A stretch of DNA of 43,465 nt from Nitratifractor sp. (GTDB lineage: Bacteria; Campylobacterota; Campylobacteria; Campylobacterales; Sulfurovaceae), in assembly GCF_015487065.1 (NCBI RefSeq), contig NZ_WFQN01000146.1:1-43465 (forward strand), written 5' to 3'. A program made the translations under genes and the position numbers. Position 1 is the first letter of the stretch, and the number at the start of each line of letters is the position of its first letter. Under the pieces are notes generated by a model that was not told where the DNA came from, made no database searches, and worked only from the letters and a program-made list of their open reading frames with translations. Below, piece by piece: positions 25,250-34,496 of this stretch.

Positions 25250-26239
25250 TTAAAACATCATGACAAGACCGGTGAGGGTCACATTGATTACCGCCAGAGG
25301 CATCAGCACTTTCCAGCAGAGCCACATCAACTGATCGGGCCGGATATGCGGCCAGGAGGCCCGTACCCAGAGCATCAGGAAGAAGAAGAAACTCACCTTC
25401 AAGATGATCGCCAGACCGCCGGGGATGAAGCCCCAGGGATTGAATCCTCCCAGGAAGATCAGGGAGGCCAGGAAGCCGATGGTGATCATGTTGGCATACT
25501 CCCCGATGAAGAACATCCCCCAGCGCATTCCGCTGTACTCGGTAGCGTATCCGGAGACCACCTCCGCTTCATGCTCCAGCAGATCGAAGGGGGTCCGGTT
25601 GGTCTCGGCGAATCCTGCGATCAGGAAGAGAACGAAGGCCAGCGGCTGTTTCCAGATCAGCCAGGATCCCATTCCTCCGGCCTGATAGTTGTTGAAATCG
25701 ATCAGGGAAAGGGAACCGACGATCATGATAGGTGCCAGGATAGAGAGGCCGGTGACCACTTCGTAACTCAGGAACTGTACCGCTGTCCGAGCCGCCCCCA
25801 GCAGTCCCCATTTGTTGTGCTGGGCCAGTCCCGCCAGCAGCGGCCCGTAGAGGCCGGCTGCCATCATTCCCAGAACGAAGAGGATCCCCACATTGATATC
25901 GGCAATGATGGGACGGACGGTCACACCGAAGAGGGTGAATTCCGGCAGCATCGGTACCGCTGCCAACGCGATAAAGGCGGTCATTGCCGTAATCACCGGG
26001 GCGACCATGAAGATCAGGCGATTGGCACCACTGGGGATGAAATCTTCTTTGGTAAAGAGCTTGATCCCGTCGGCCAGGATCTGCAGCAGACCATAAGGTC
26101 CGACATGCGTGGGGCCGAGACGGCGCTGCATAAAGGCAAGGACTTTCCGCTCGATATAGGTTCCGAATCCCGCCAGGGCGGAGATGATCGCCAGGACCAG
26201 GACGGCCTTGATAATTGTTCCGATGATATATCCATCCAT
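25250..26239 (-). CDS. nuoH: NADH-quinone oxidoreductase subunit H
   Basis: Membrane subunit that forms the quinone-binding chamber at the arm junction. The 329 residues have about eight TM helices with RKVLAFMQRRLGPTHVGPYG near the N-terminus and FAETNRTPFDLLEHEAEVVS, the highly conserved acidic loop 3 of the family. RASWPHIRPDQLMWLCWK is the C-terminal signature. It follows nuoG by 3 bases. Confidence 0.97.
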   Translation of the reverse strand: MDGYIIGTIIKAVLVLAIISALAGFGTYIERKVLAFMQRRLGPTHVGPYGLLQILADGIKLFTKEDFIPSGANRLIFMVAPVITAMTAFIALAAVPMLPEFTLFGVTVRPIIADINVGILFVLGMMAAGLYGPLLAGLAQHNKWGLLGAARTAVQFLSYEVVTGLSILAPIMIVGSLSLIDFNNYQAGGMGSWLIWKQPLAFVLFLIAGFAETNRTPFDLLEHEAEVVSGYATEYSGMRWGMFFIGEYANMITIGFLASLIFLGGFNPWGFIPGGLAIILKVSFFFFLMLWVRASWPHIRPDQLMWLCWKVLMPLAVINVTLTGLVMMF

Positions 26240-26242
26240 GAC

Positions 26243-28708
26243 TTACACCTTTTTCAGAGTTACGTTGGCATAGCGGCTCTCGCCGAAGAGGCGGTAGACA
26301 TCCGCCGAAGCCTTGAAGTCGGGAACCGCCACAATCTCCCCGCTCATCCGTTCATCCGCTATCACTTCGAGGGTCAAACTGCCCTCTTCAAAGAGCACCT
26401 CCACCTTTTCGCCCAGTTCCTCCGCCTTTTGGGGGGAAGCATAGAGAGCGAAGGCCTCAAAGATCTGATGGGCTTTGTCGGTAAAATCGTTGAACTGCCG
26501 CTGGGGGTTGCACCGGTAGGCGATTGTTCCCTCCAGAACCGCTTCGTCGGAAGCCGCTTTGGCTTTGGCGGTGGAGGCTCGTCCCCTGATCGGAGTGAGC
26601 GCATAGCCCCGGATCTCCGTTCCGTCGTTGAGGAAACCGTCTTTCAGGTCGTCGAAGGCCACCGCCTGGAAGCCCCGATCCACCGGCAGTTCCATCGTCC
26701 AGTCCACGGTCAGACGCTTGCCCAGTCCCAAGGCATTCATGAGATCATTCAGCTCATATCCGCCGTATTCCAGCGCGGCGTTGGTAGGAACCACCCGTTT
26801 GTTCATGGTGGTCATCGTCCCCTCCTGCTGATTCATCGCCGGCATATCCAGATCGCCGTCGCCCAAAGCACTCAGACGGAAATCACCGGGCTGGTTGTAG
26901 CCGACGGTGTATCCCTCCGCCTCGTCGTCCAGATCACAGATGAGCGCGACGCCCAGGGCGTTGGACTTGGGCGGGATCATCGCCAACTTCATCCCGCAGT
27001 GTTTCTCCGCCAGGGCGGCCAGTTTCGCCAGGTTTTCCCAGTGGGGATGCCCGTAGAGATCCTCCCCGAGAATCAGGGAAAAGGACTCTTTCTTCTTCAT
27101 CATCTTTTCGAAACTCTCGGCGAAGGCGACGGGATCGGCCCCCAGGGCTTCGACCAGGAGGTTGTGATCGTACTCCACCTCCTTCTCCACCATCTCGGGA
27201 ACCTTCTTCTTGACCTCTTTCTCTTCACCGGTCTCCTCGTCTTTGACGACTTCGGTGATCTCTTTCATCACCTTCTCTTTGACCGTTTTTTTGCGAGTTT
27301 CGTGGAACCCCTCCAGATACTCTCGGAGGTAATCGGGCAAAGCCTCTTTGTCGGCGAAGAGATCCAGGACCAGATAGAGCGCCGTCTCCTCCTGCCCCGG
27401 TTTGTGGGTAATGCACTCGACGCTTTTGCCGAAGGTGGGGACCAGCGCATCGCCCACCGGGTGGAAGTAGAGACCGGCGCCTTTGTTCATCTTCTGCACA
27501 TTGTTGAAGGCGTAACGGGCATTGGGATTGTCGTTGCGCAGTGACGCACCGATACTGACGACGAAATCACTCTCCTCCATGATCTCCCGGTAATCACTGC
27601 CGTAGAGACTCTGCCCGCTCGCTTTGGCATAGGCCTGGAGGAAGCGTTGGAAGGGACGCACCTCGGGATTGTAGAGTTTGACCCCTTTGTGCTCTTTGAG
27701 TCGTTGAAGCATCAAAGCCTCTTCGTTGCTGATCATGGACGAAAAGCGAACCGTTTCCGCCTTGTCGAGCGCGTCAACTGCCTTCTCAAAGGCTTCCCGG
27801 TCTTTCGTGACGTTCCTGTTTTCGTAATCGTAGCCGAAACGGCCCGCTCCGCAGAGAGACTGGAAATTCCACTCGTTCTTGACCCGGAAGATCATCTCTT
27901 CGGGGTTCTCGATGGAAGTGAAGCGGGTCTCGTAGTAAAGATGGCATCCGCTGGAGCAGTGGGCACAGGTGGCGGGAATCGCTTTGAGTTCCCAGGGGTT
28001 GGCCTTGTAGACAAAGTCCCGTTCGGTCAATGCCCCGACGGGACAGACCGCCGTACACTCCCCGCAATCGGAGCAGTTGGTGTGCTCGGTGCCGTTGCTG
28101 GGAACGATGATCGATTTCTGGAGCTTGTTCCACATGGCGTAGGCATCTTTGGGCATCGTCTCCTTGTAGGCTTTGTCCAGGGGGCCGCCGCCTCTGGGGC
28201 CGGTCTTGAGGGCGCTGTCACCGATCATGTCCTTGCAGACGGTCACACAGCGTTCACAGACGATACAGAGCCCCGCATCGTAGTGCAGTACCGTTGACCA
28301 GTTTTTGGTCTCCCGCAGCGTATCGGCAATGGCATAGTGCTGGGAATCAACTCCCAGTTCCAGAGTGTAGTTCTGTAGTTCACACTCCCCGTGCTGGTCG
28401 CAAACGCCGCACTGGAGAGGGTGGTTGACGTCGTAAACCTCCATGATCGCCCGGCGCTCTTCGAGGATCTCTTCGGTCTGGGTGACGATCTCCATCCCCT
28501 CTTTGGCCTTGGCGTTGCAGGCATAGACCCGCTTGCCGTCTGCCTCCACCAGGCAGAGACGACAGGCCAGGGTGGGCGAACAGCGGGTCAGGTAACAGAT
28601 GGCGGGAATAAAGATCCCGTTGGCCCGGGCCGCATTGAGAACATATTCGCCCTCTGTAGTCCGGCACTCCACACCGTCGATCGTAATGGTGATTTCGTTT
28701 TTACTCAT
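26243..28708 (-). CDS. nuoG: NADH-quinone oxidoreductase subunit G, second copy (Campylobacter-type)
   Basis: Fe-S subunit of the peripheral arm, 821 residues from ATG 28708, overlapping the first NuoG by 8 bases. In order it has a [2Fe-2S] N1b-type site (CYLTRCSPTLACRLCLVE with a following Cys), a His-Cys3 motif HPLQCGVCDQHGECELQ, two [4Fe-4S] motifs (CIVCERCVTVC and CSDCGECTAVCPVGAL), an N7-type CAHCSSGCHLYY with LCGAGRFGYDY, then a molybdopterin-oxidoreductase-like body. Between the two 4Fe motifs it has the insert KETMPKDAYAMWNKLQKS, which I recall from Campylobacter/Helicobacter NuoG. A charged Lys/Glu insert follows about residue 480. All cluster ligands appear intact. Confidence 0.94.
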   Translation of the reverse strand: MSKNEITITIDGVECRTTEGEYVLNAARANGIFIPAICYLTRCSPTLACRLCLVEADGKRVYACNAKAKEGMEIVTQTEEILEERRAIMEVYDVNHPLQCGVCDQHGECELQNYTLELGVDSQHYAIADTLRETKNWSTVLHYDAGLCIVCERCVTVCKDMIGDSALKTGPRGGGPLDKAYKETMPKDAYAMWNKLQKSIIVPSNGTEHTNCSDCGECTAVCPVGALTERDFVYKANPWELKAIPATCAHCSSGCHLYYETRFTSIENPEEMIFRVKNEWNFQSLCGAGRFGYDYENRNVTKDREAFEKAVDALDKAETVRFSSMISNEEALMLQRLKEHKGVKLYNPEVRPFQRFLQAYAKASGQSLYGSDYREIMEESDFVVSIGASLRNDNPNARYAFNNVQKMNKGAGLYFHPVGDALVPTFGKSVECITHKPGQEETALYLVLDLFADKEALPDYLREYLEGFHETRKKTVKEKVMKEITEVVKDEETGEEKEVKKKVPEMVEKEVEYDHNLLVEALGADPVAFAESFEKMMKKKESFSLILGEDLYGHPHWENLAKLAALAEKHCGMKLAMIPPKSNALGVALICDLDDEAEGYTVGYNQPGDFRLSALGDGDLDMPAMNQQEGTMTTMNKRVVPTNAALEYGGYELNDLMNALGLGKRLTVDWTMELPVDRGFQAVAFDDLKDGFLNDGTEIRGYALTPIRGRASTAKAKAASDEAVLEGTIAYRCNPQRQFNDFTDKAHQIFEAFALYASPQKAEELGEKVEVLFEEGSLTLEVIADERMSGEIVAVPDFKASADVYRLFGESRYANVTLKKV

Positions 28709-30986
28709 CGGCCTTCCCTGTCTTCTCAATTTTTACGGGGCTGAATCTGTAAGAGGATATCGCAAAGCTCCTTAGCCCCTTGTCGAATGTGGGGTTCACT
28801 GCCACCGTCCCTTTCATGGTCGTGTCAATCCGAAACACCCGCTCATACTCGATGCCGTCCTGGACGAATCGGATCCGATCCCCGTCTTCCAATCTGGCCG
28901 CCGTGGCAAACTGGGCCGACCCGAGAAGAGACGCCTCCTCCCGCAACTGATGGGTCTTGGCGGTGAAAGGGGAGAACTGTTTCCCCGGATTACAGCGATA
29001 GAGCACCGTTCCGTCGTAGCTCTCCAGCTCTTCGGGCTCTTCGGGGAGGCGCAGCTCCGCCTCCCCTTCCTGCCGCTCCAGCAGATAGCCGCGGTGCTCT
29101 CCCCCCGTCGCGTCGAAATAGTCGGGGAGATCGTCGAAAGCCAGAGTACGGAAGCCCTCTTCCGCCGGCAGCTGGGGCGTCAGGTCGATCACGTGTTCCA
29201 GCTCCAGCCCCAGACGGCGGGCGATATCCGCCAGTTCCCAGCCCCCGTAGGGAAGCGCGGGGTGGGTCGGGACCACCCGACCTTCGTGGTTGACCAGGGT
29301 TCCCTCCTGCTGATTCATCGCCGGCAGATCCAGGTCTCCGTCTCCCAAGGCACTCAGGGTGAAATCCCCGGGAGCGTTCACCCCCACAGTATATCCCTCA
29401 GCCTCATCGGCCAGATCGCAGATCAGGGAAACTCCCAGGGTATTGGAGGCGGGTGGAATGATGAAGAGTTTGAAATCGCTGTAGTTTTCGACGGCTGCCA
29501 GGAATCTGGCGATGTTCTCCGCCTGGGGATGGTTGTAGAGGTCTTCTCCTACGATCAGCGTGAAACGTCGCCGCTTCCAGAGCGTCAGTTTGAGGCGGTC
29601 CAACTCCTCCTCAGAAACGTTGCTCTCTGCACTCAGATAGCCGATATCCAACCCATCGAGAAGGGTGGTCAGCTCTTGGGGGGCTTTCGCCTTGTCGATC
29701 AGGGTTGCCGCCAGCAACGCCGCAACTCCCTCTTCGCTTCCCGCCTCATATTTGATGAACTGGGTCACCTGGTTCTGCAGCCGCATATCCTCCAGAGGAT
29801 GACAGTAGATCACCTGGGCCTTCTCCCGCCGACTGGCGGTGGCCACGGCAAACTTGACCATCGGCGCGTCATCATAGAGACGACTGCCCAGCGTCACGAT
29901 CGCCCGGCTCCGCCGGATCCACTCCAGATCGGCCGTGGGAAGGTTCCGGCCCGAAGCCTCCCGGTAGGCATGCAGGAAACGCTGGAATCCTCTGGCCTCA
30001 TCGCAGACCAGCTTCGCTCCGGTTTTCTCGGCGATACGGCGCAGCAGCAGGGCCTCTTCGTTGCTGATCGTCGAAGCGAAACGGATCGTGTCGGCCTTGC
30101 GGAAAGCTTCGACGGCCGCATCAAGTTTCTCCGGCTCTCTTTTGGCTCCCCGGTTCTCAAAGTCATAACCGAAGCGCCCGGCGCCGCAGAGGGTGCTGAA
30201 CTCGAACTCGTTGGTGACCCGGTAGATCCTGGGTTCGGGATTGTCGATACTCGTATGTTTGACGTCGTAGTAGAGCTGGCATCCCGCCGAACAGTGGGCA
30301 CAGCTGGCGGGGATCTTCTCCAGCTCCCAAGCGTTGGCGGAGTATTTGAAATCGGTGCTGACCAAGGCCCCCACCGGACAGACCGCCATACACTCCCCGC
30401 ATTGGGCGCAGTCGCTCAGGTCCCGGGTATTGACGATGGTCGATTTGTAGCCCCCGGTCTCGATGGCCAGGGCATCGTCTCCGATGATCTCCGTACAGGT
30501 GCGCACGCATTTCTCACACATGATGCAGAGCGCCGGATCGTAGCTGATAAATCCCCAGTTTTTGACCGGACGGTGCTGATCCCGGGCAGAGAAGGTCTGC
30601 TGATCCACAGCAAACTCCAGGGTCTTGTTCTGCAGATCACACTCGCCGCTCTTGTCGCAGACACCGCACTCCAGGGGGTGGTTGACATCGTAGAGCTTCA
30701 TGATGTTTTGACGCTCCCGGAAGAGATCTTCTCCCGACGTCCGGATCACGGCTCCCTCCACCGCCTTCTCCTGACAGGAGAGGATCATCCCTTCGACCCC
30801 TTCGACCTCCACCACACACATCCGGCAGGAACCGATAGGCTCAACCTTGCTCAAATAGCACATGGTAGGAATGTAAATCCCGTTCTCCCTCGCCGCCTGC
30901 AGGATGGTATTGCCCTGCCGGGTCGTCACCTCTTTCCCGTCGATGGTCAGGGTGACCGTTTCGGGCATCTTTTTCACTTCGCTCAT
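28701..30986 (-). CDS. nuoG: NADH-quinone oxidoreductase subunit G, first copy (extra paralogue)
   Basis: A second full-length NuoG of 761 residues directly upstream of the Campylobacter-type copy. It carries the [2Fe-2S] set (CYLSKVEPIGSCRMCVVE plus LSC), His-Cys3 HPLECGVCDKSGECDLQ, CIMCEKCVRTC, CAQCGECMAVCPVGAL and the N7-type CAHCSAGCQLYY with LCGAGRFGYDF. It lacks the insert between the 4Fe motifs and the charged insert of its neighbour. Both copies share the block DGDLD-PAMNQQEGT and the sequence around it, which indicates an old tandem duplication. Its ATG lies one base after the NuoF-GltD fusion stop. Whether both sit in one complex is unknown. Confidence 0.93.
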   Translation of the reverse strand: MSEVKKMPETVTLTIDGKEVTTRQGNTILQAARENGIYIPTMCYLSKVEPIGSCRMCVVEVEGVEGMILSCQEKAVEGAVIRTSGEDLFRERQNIMKLYDVNHPLECGVCDKSGECDLQNKTLEFAVDQQTFSARDQHRPVKNWGFISYDPALCIMCEKCVRTCTEIIGDDALAIETGGYKSTIVNTRDLSDCAQCGECMAVCPVGALVSTDFKYSANAWELEKIPASCAHCSAGCQLYYDVKHTSIDNPEPRIYRVTNEFEFSTLCGAGRFGYDFENRGAKREPEKLDAAVEAFRKADTIRFASTISNEEALLLRRIAEKTGAKLVCDEARGFQRFLHAYREASGRNLPTADLEWIRRSRAIVTLGSRLYDDAPMVKFAVATASRREKAQVIYCHPLEDMRLQNQVTQFIKYEAGSEEGVAALLAATLIDKAKAPQELTTLLDGLDIGYLSAESNVSEEELDRLKLTLWKRRRFTLIVGEDLYNHPQAENIARFLAAVENYSDFKLFIIPPASNTLGVSLICDLADEAEGYTVGVNAPGDFTLSALGDGDLDLPAMNQQEGTLVNHEGRVVPTHPALPYGGWELADIARRLGLELEHVIDLTPQLPAEEGFRTLAFDDLPDYFDATGGEHRGYLLERQEGEAELRLPEEPEELESYDGTVLYRCNPGKQFSPFTAKTHQLREEASLLGSAQFATAARLEDGDRIRFVQDGIEYERVFRIDTTMKGTVAVNPTFDKGLRSFAISSYRFSPVKIEKTGKADE

Positions 30987-30987
30987 C

Positions 30988-33000
30988 TTACACCGCCACC
31001 ATCGAAATGTAGTAACAGCGCATACAGCGCTCCGCCTCAGCGATTGCCTGCTCGCCGGTGAATCCCAGGTTGACCTCTTTGTTGTTGGTCTTCCGCTCCT
31101 CCACCGTCAGCTTTTCACTCACCTGACGGGGGATGCCGGGCATCCAGCCGGTCACCTTCTCATTCTTGTCATAGACCTTGAGCTTGTTGAGATGATCCTC
31201 CATGATCTCCTCATCCGTCAGGCTCACCTTGCCGTCGTAGATGTAGCGGCTGATGACCGAGGCGGCCCGTTTGGCCTGGCCCACGGCGTTGACGATGGTC
31301 ATGGGACCGTACTCGCAGTCCCCCGCGGCGAAGAGTCCCGGACGGCTGGTCATGTAATCCCGCCCGTTGGTCAGCAGGGTATTCCAACTGGTCAGCTTGA
31401 GCTCCCACTCTTCGGGGAGAATACTCAGATCCGCTGCCTGGGAGACCGCGGGAATCAGCCAGTCACACTCGATCTCGAAGTCGGCCCCCTCGATCTTTTC
31501 GAGCTTGGGACGGCCACCGTCGGGATCGGGGACCAGTTCGAAACGGTTGCAGATCAGCTTTTTGAGCTTGTTGTTCTCATCCACGATCCGCTCCACGGCC
31601 GAGTGAAAGATAAATTCCACCCCTTCTTCCACCGCTTCGTGATACTCTTCGTAGGTGGTGTTACGGATGATGGTCTTCTCATCCCGGCGGTAGAGCATGA
31701 TCACCTTCTTGGCCCCCTCCCGAACGGAGCAGCGCACCACGTCCATCGAGGTGAAGCCTCCGCCGACGCAGACGACAGTGGTATCTTTCAGCTCGTTGGA
31801 GGCCGGTTCGCCGATGCCGTATTTGTTCCAAAGGTTGACCTTGTCCAGCATGGCGATGGCCCCCCAATACCCTTCCATATCCTCCCGCTCGTTCTCGGCT
31901 CGGACCTTTTTGGAGAGGCGGGTACCGAAGGCCAGCAGCACGGCATCGTATTCCGCATCCAGCTCCTTGAGGCGCTCGGCATCCACCCGGTGATTGGTGT
32001 AGACATCGACCGCTTCCAGAGAGGTGACCAGTTCGATATCTTTGTTGTACTTGTCGATGGGCATCCGGTATTCGGGAACCCCGACTGCCACCTCGCCGCC
32101 CAGGACGGGAAGCTCTTCGAAGATATCGACCTTGATCCCCTCCAGTCCCAGGTAATAGGCGGCGGTCAATCCCGCGGGGCCGGCCCCGACAATCGCGACC
32201 TTCTTGCCGTCGTTTCGCAGCGGCTTGGGTTCCTGCGGATGCAGGAAGCCCAGGTGATGATCCGTCTCGTAGTCGGCTCCGAGACGCTTGAGCTCCATGA
32301 TAGAGATCGGCTCATCCAGGTTGGCCCGCCGACAAGCATCTTCGCAGGGATGGGGGCAGACCCGACCGCAGGTGTGAGCCAGGGGCATCGTCTGACGGGT
32401 CGCCTCCAGGGATTCGGTAAAGACCATATCCCGCACCCCCTCGATATAGGCAGGAATGTCCACATGAGAGGGGCACATATCCATACAGGGTGCCGTCACC
32501 TTGGCGATATAGTTCAGATCCTCCCGTTTATAGTGGATCGACGGCTTTTGTTCGGCGATGCAGGTATCGAACTGCTCTTTGTAATGCTCCATCAGATCGA
32601 GAATAGGTTTGGGAACGGTCCGACCGATCTCGCACTTGGAGGTGAGCATCATGGTCTGGGAGACCTCCCGCAGATGCTCCACATCCGCGAATGTTCCTTC
32701 CCCCCGGGCGATTTTGTCCAGGAGATCATAGAGGATCCGTCCGCCCCAGCGTCCGGGAGCACAGCGCCCGCAGGCTTCGGAGTATTTCTGATAGGTCTCG
32801 GCATACTCCGTCGCCAGACGCACCGCATCGATCTCCTCATCGAAGATCGCGACGCCGTCCCAACCGACAAAGGCTTTCGACGGAGTGCCTTCCTCATAAT
32901 TCTCCGGCAGTTTGAAGGCGGACTCTTCCCACGCCTCGGGCGCTTTGCCGCGGTTGTCGATCCGCTCGCCCCGCCAGGTGGAGAATACCACTTTCGCCAT
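30988..33000 (-). CDS. NuoF cluster-domain/GltD-like oxidoreductase fusion (electron-input subunit)
   Basis: A 670-residue fusion. Residues 1-150 match only the C-terminal, N3-cluster part of NuoF (SEACGRCAPGRWGG, then TSKCEIGRTVP); the FMN/NADH-binding domain is missing. N3 ligands C77, C80 and C123 remain, but the third position is G83 where NuoF has Cys. Residues 165-660 are a GltD/NfnL-like flavoprotein: an Fe-S region with C172, C176, C211, C215, C219 and C223, FAD site VGAGPAGLTAAYYLG (271-285), NAD(P) site VCVGGGFTSMDVVR (410-423) with YRR downstream, and GLFAAGDCEYGP. A final CMRC is near the C-terminus. It occupies the nuoF slot between the NuoE-like gene and nuoG. The electron donor (NADPH, NADH or ferredoxin) is unknown. 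Confidence 0.9.
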   Translation of the reverse strand: MAKVVFSTWRGERIDNRGKAPEAWEESAFKLPENYEEGTPSKAFVGWDGVAIFDEEIDAVRLATEYAETYQKYSEACGRCAPGRWGGRILYDLLDKIARGEGTFADVEHLREVSQTMMLTSKCEIGRTVPKPILDLMEHYKEQFDTCIAEQKPSIHYKREDLNYIAKVTAPCMDMCPSHVDIPAYIEGVRDMVFTESLEATRQTMPLAHTCGRVCPHPCEDACRRANLDEPISIMELKRLGADYETDHHLGFLHPQEPKPLRNDGKKVAIVGAGPAGLTAAYYLGLEGIKVDIFEELPVLGGEVAVGVPEYRMPIDKYNKDIELVTSLEAVDVYTNHRVDAERLKELDAEYDAVLLAFGTRLSKKVRAENEREDMEGYWGAIAMLDKVNLWNKYGIGEPASNELKDTTVVCVGGGFTSMDVVRCSVREGAKKVIMLYRRDEKTIIRNTTYEEYHEAVEEGVEFIFHSAVERIVDENNKLKKLICNRFELVPDPDGGRPKLEKIEGADFEIECDWLIPAVSQAADLSILPEEWELKLTSWNTLLTNGRDYMTSRPGLFAAGDCEYGPMTIVNAVGQAKRAASVISRYIYDGKVSLTDEEIMEDHLNKLKVYDKNEKVTGWMPGIPRQVSEKLTVEERKTNNKEVNLGFTGEQAIAEAERCMRCYYISMVAV

Positions 33001-33233
33001 CAGTCACCCTTTCTTTTGACCACGATCGTCCAATCGACTTCGTTGAACTTCAGGGAGTTCATCAGTTCGTGGCCGCGCTCCTTGACCAGGTCGGCACTCT
33101 TCTGAATCGGAGAGAAATCCCCGATCTCGAAAAGAAAGATCCCCACTTCCTCCGCTTTGAGGTCGGTTTCGATCAATTCGATCATCCGGTCGTAGAAGTT
33201 GTCGTGAAGGTGTCGCAAATCGTATCGTTTCAT
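33000..33233 (-). CDS. Short NuoE substitute (HP1264/Cj1575-type)
   Basis: A 77-residue protein in the nuoE position (after nuoD, before the NuoF-like fusion). Sequence MKRYDLRHLHDNFYDRMIEL and length match the small Campylobacterota protein that replaces NuoE, which in other bacteria is a [2Fe-2S] thioredoxin-fold subunit. No cysteine is present, so it cannot hold the N1a cluster. ATG 33233 is chosen because AAGGAACGAGT precedes it; the in-frame extension to 33275 is not supported. The stop overlaps the fusion gene start by one base. Confidence 0.85.
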   Translation of the reverse strand: MKRYDLRHLHDNFYDRMIELIETDLKAEEVGIFLFEIGDFSPIQKSADLVKERGHELMNSLKFNEVDWTIVVKRKGD

Positions 33234-33258
33234 ACTCGTTCCTTTCTGGCCGTCTGAT

Positions 33259-34488
33259 CTATCGGTCGACTTCACCGAAGACGATATTGGTACTTCCGAT
33301 AATGGTCACCACATCAGGGATATAGGTTCCGGGCAGGATATCCTGGAGAATTCCGGTGTGGAAAAAGCTGGGCGCCCGTGCTTTGAGGCGGTAGGCGTAG
33401 GGTTCGCCCTCGCTGCGGATCCAGAATCCCAGCTCTCCCTTGGGCGATTCGGTGGGGGCGTAGACGGTCCCTTTGGGAGGCCGCATCCCCTGGGTCACCA
33501 GGACAAAGTGCTGCATCAGCGCGTAGTTCTGGGTCATGATCTCCTCTTTGGGCGCGGAGATATACTGGGGGGCATGGGCCATCAGCTGGGAGTCGGTCTT
33601 GGCATACATACCGATGAGCTGTCGCAGGATCCGCACCGACTGTTTCATCTCTTCCATATAGAGCCGATAGCGTCCGTAACTGTCGCAGCGGTCGGTGACG
33701 GGGATATCGAAGTCGAGTTCATCATAAAGTTCGTAGGGCTCTTCCTTTCGGACATCGTACTTGATCCCCGATCCCCGCAGCATGATCCCGGTACAGCCCC
33801 ACTCCAGCGCCTGTTCGGGGGTGACAATCCCCACATCCTCCAGACGCATCTTCCAGATCCGGTTTTCGGTCAGCAGATCCTCGTAGAGTTTGATCTGCTC
33901 GGGCAGCCGGTCGATGAAATCGGTCAGATGGGTCAGCCACCCCTCCGGTAGATCCAGCGGCACGCCGCCGATGCGGACCGCCGAGTGGGTCAGGCGTGCC
34001 CCGCAGTACTCCTCCATGAGGTCCATAGCAAACTCCCGCTCCCGGAAGGCGTAGAGGAAGATCGACATCGCTCCCACATCCAGAGCATGGGTCGCCAGAA
34101 AGAAGAGGTGAGAAATGATCCGGTTGAGCTCCAGAAGCATGGTCCGGATCACCTGGGCCCGACGGGGAACCTCCAGGCCGATGAGCCGCTCTACGGCCAG
34201 GGCGAAAGCATAGTTGTTGGAGGTGGAGGCAATATAATCCATCCGGTCGGTGGTGGGGAGAAACTCGTTGTAGATCATATTCTCCGCCATCTTCTCGATT
34301 CCCCGGTGGAGATAGCCGATGTCGGGATAGGCCTTGACCACCTGCTCGCCGTTGAGTTCCAGGATTAGCCGCAGCTGTCCGTGGGCCGAGGGGTGCTGGG
34401 GCCCGAAGTTGATCACCATGGTGTTGTCGTCACGCTCGAAATTGAGGTTTTCGAAGAAGGGTCTGAGTTTGTTAGGCTGCTGCTGCAT
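33259..34488 (-). CDS. nuoD: NADH-quinone oxidoreductase subunit D
   Basis: 49-kDa-type subunit forming the quinone-reduction site with NuoB. The 409 residues include [20 protein letters not shown] (the conserved quinone-site loop with its HPSAHG), [13 protein letters not shown] and TDRMDYIAS, and end [18 protein letters not shown], typical of hydrogenase-like NuoD. Unlike E. coli, it is not fused to NuoC. It follows nuoC by 8 bases, with TAGGAGCCGTC before the ATG. Confidence 0.97.
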   Translation of the reverse strand: MQQQPNKLRPFFENLNFERDDNTMVINFGPQHPSAHGQLRLILELNGEQVVKAYPDIGYLHRGIEKMAENMIYNEFLPTTDRMDYIASTSNNYAFALAVERLIGLEVPRRAQVIRTMLLELNRIISHLFFLATHALDVGAMSIFLYAFREREFAMDLMEEYCGARLTHSAVRIGGVPLDLPEGWLTHLTDFIDRLPEQIKLYEDLLTENRIWKMRLEDVGIVTPEQALEWGCTGIMLRGSGIKYDVRKEEPYELYDELDFDIPVTDRCDSYGRYRLYMEEMKQSVRILRQLIGMYAKTDSQLMAHAPQYISAPKEEIMTQNYALMQHFVLVTQGMRPPKGTVYAPTESPKGELGFWIRSEGEPYAYRLKARAPSFFHTGILQDILPGTYIPDVVTIIGSTNIVFGEVDR

Positions 34489-34496
34489 GACGGCTC

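Noticed and set aside
24071-27544. A 1157-codon open frame on the plus strand across nuoJ, nuoI, nuoH and nuoG
   Set aside because: It is antisense to four certain genes and has no domain pattern; GC-rich codon use leaves the complementary frame open. Similar long antisense frames over katG, nuoG1 and the NuoF-GltD fusion are rejected for the same reason.
26243-30986. The tandem nuoG genes as a formate dehydrogenase or other molybdopterin enzyme
   Set aside because: Both have complete NuoG N-terminal cluster sets and sit inside a full nuo operon; no molybdenum-ligand motif or formate dehydrogenase partner genes were seen.
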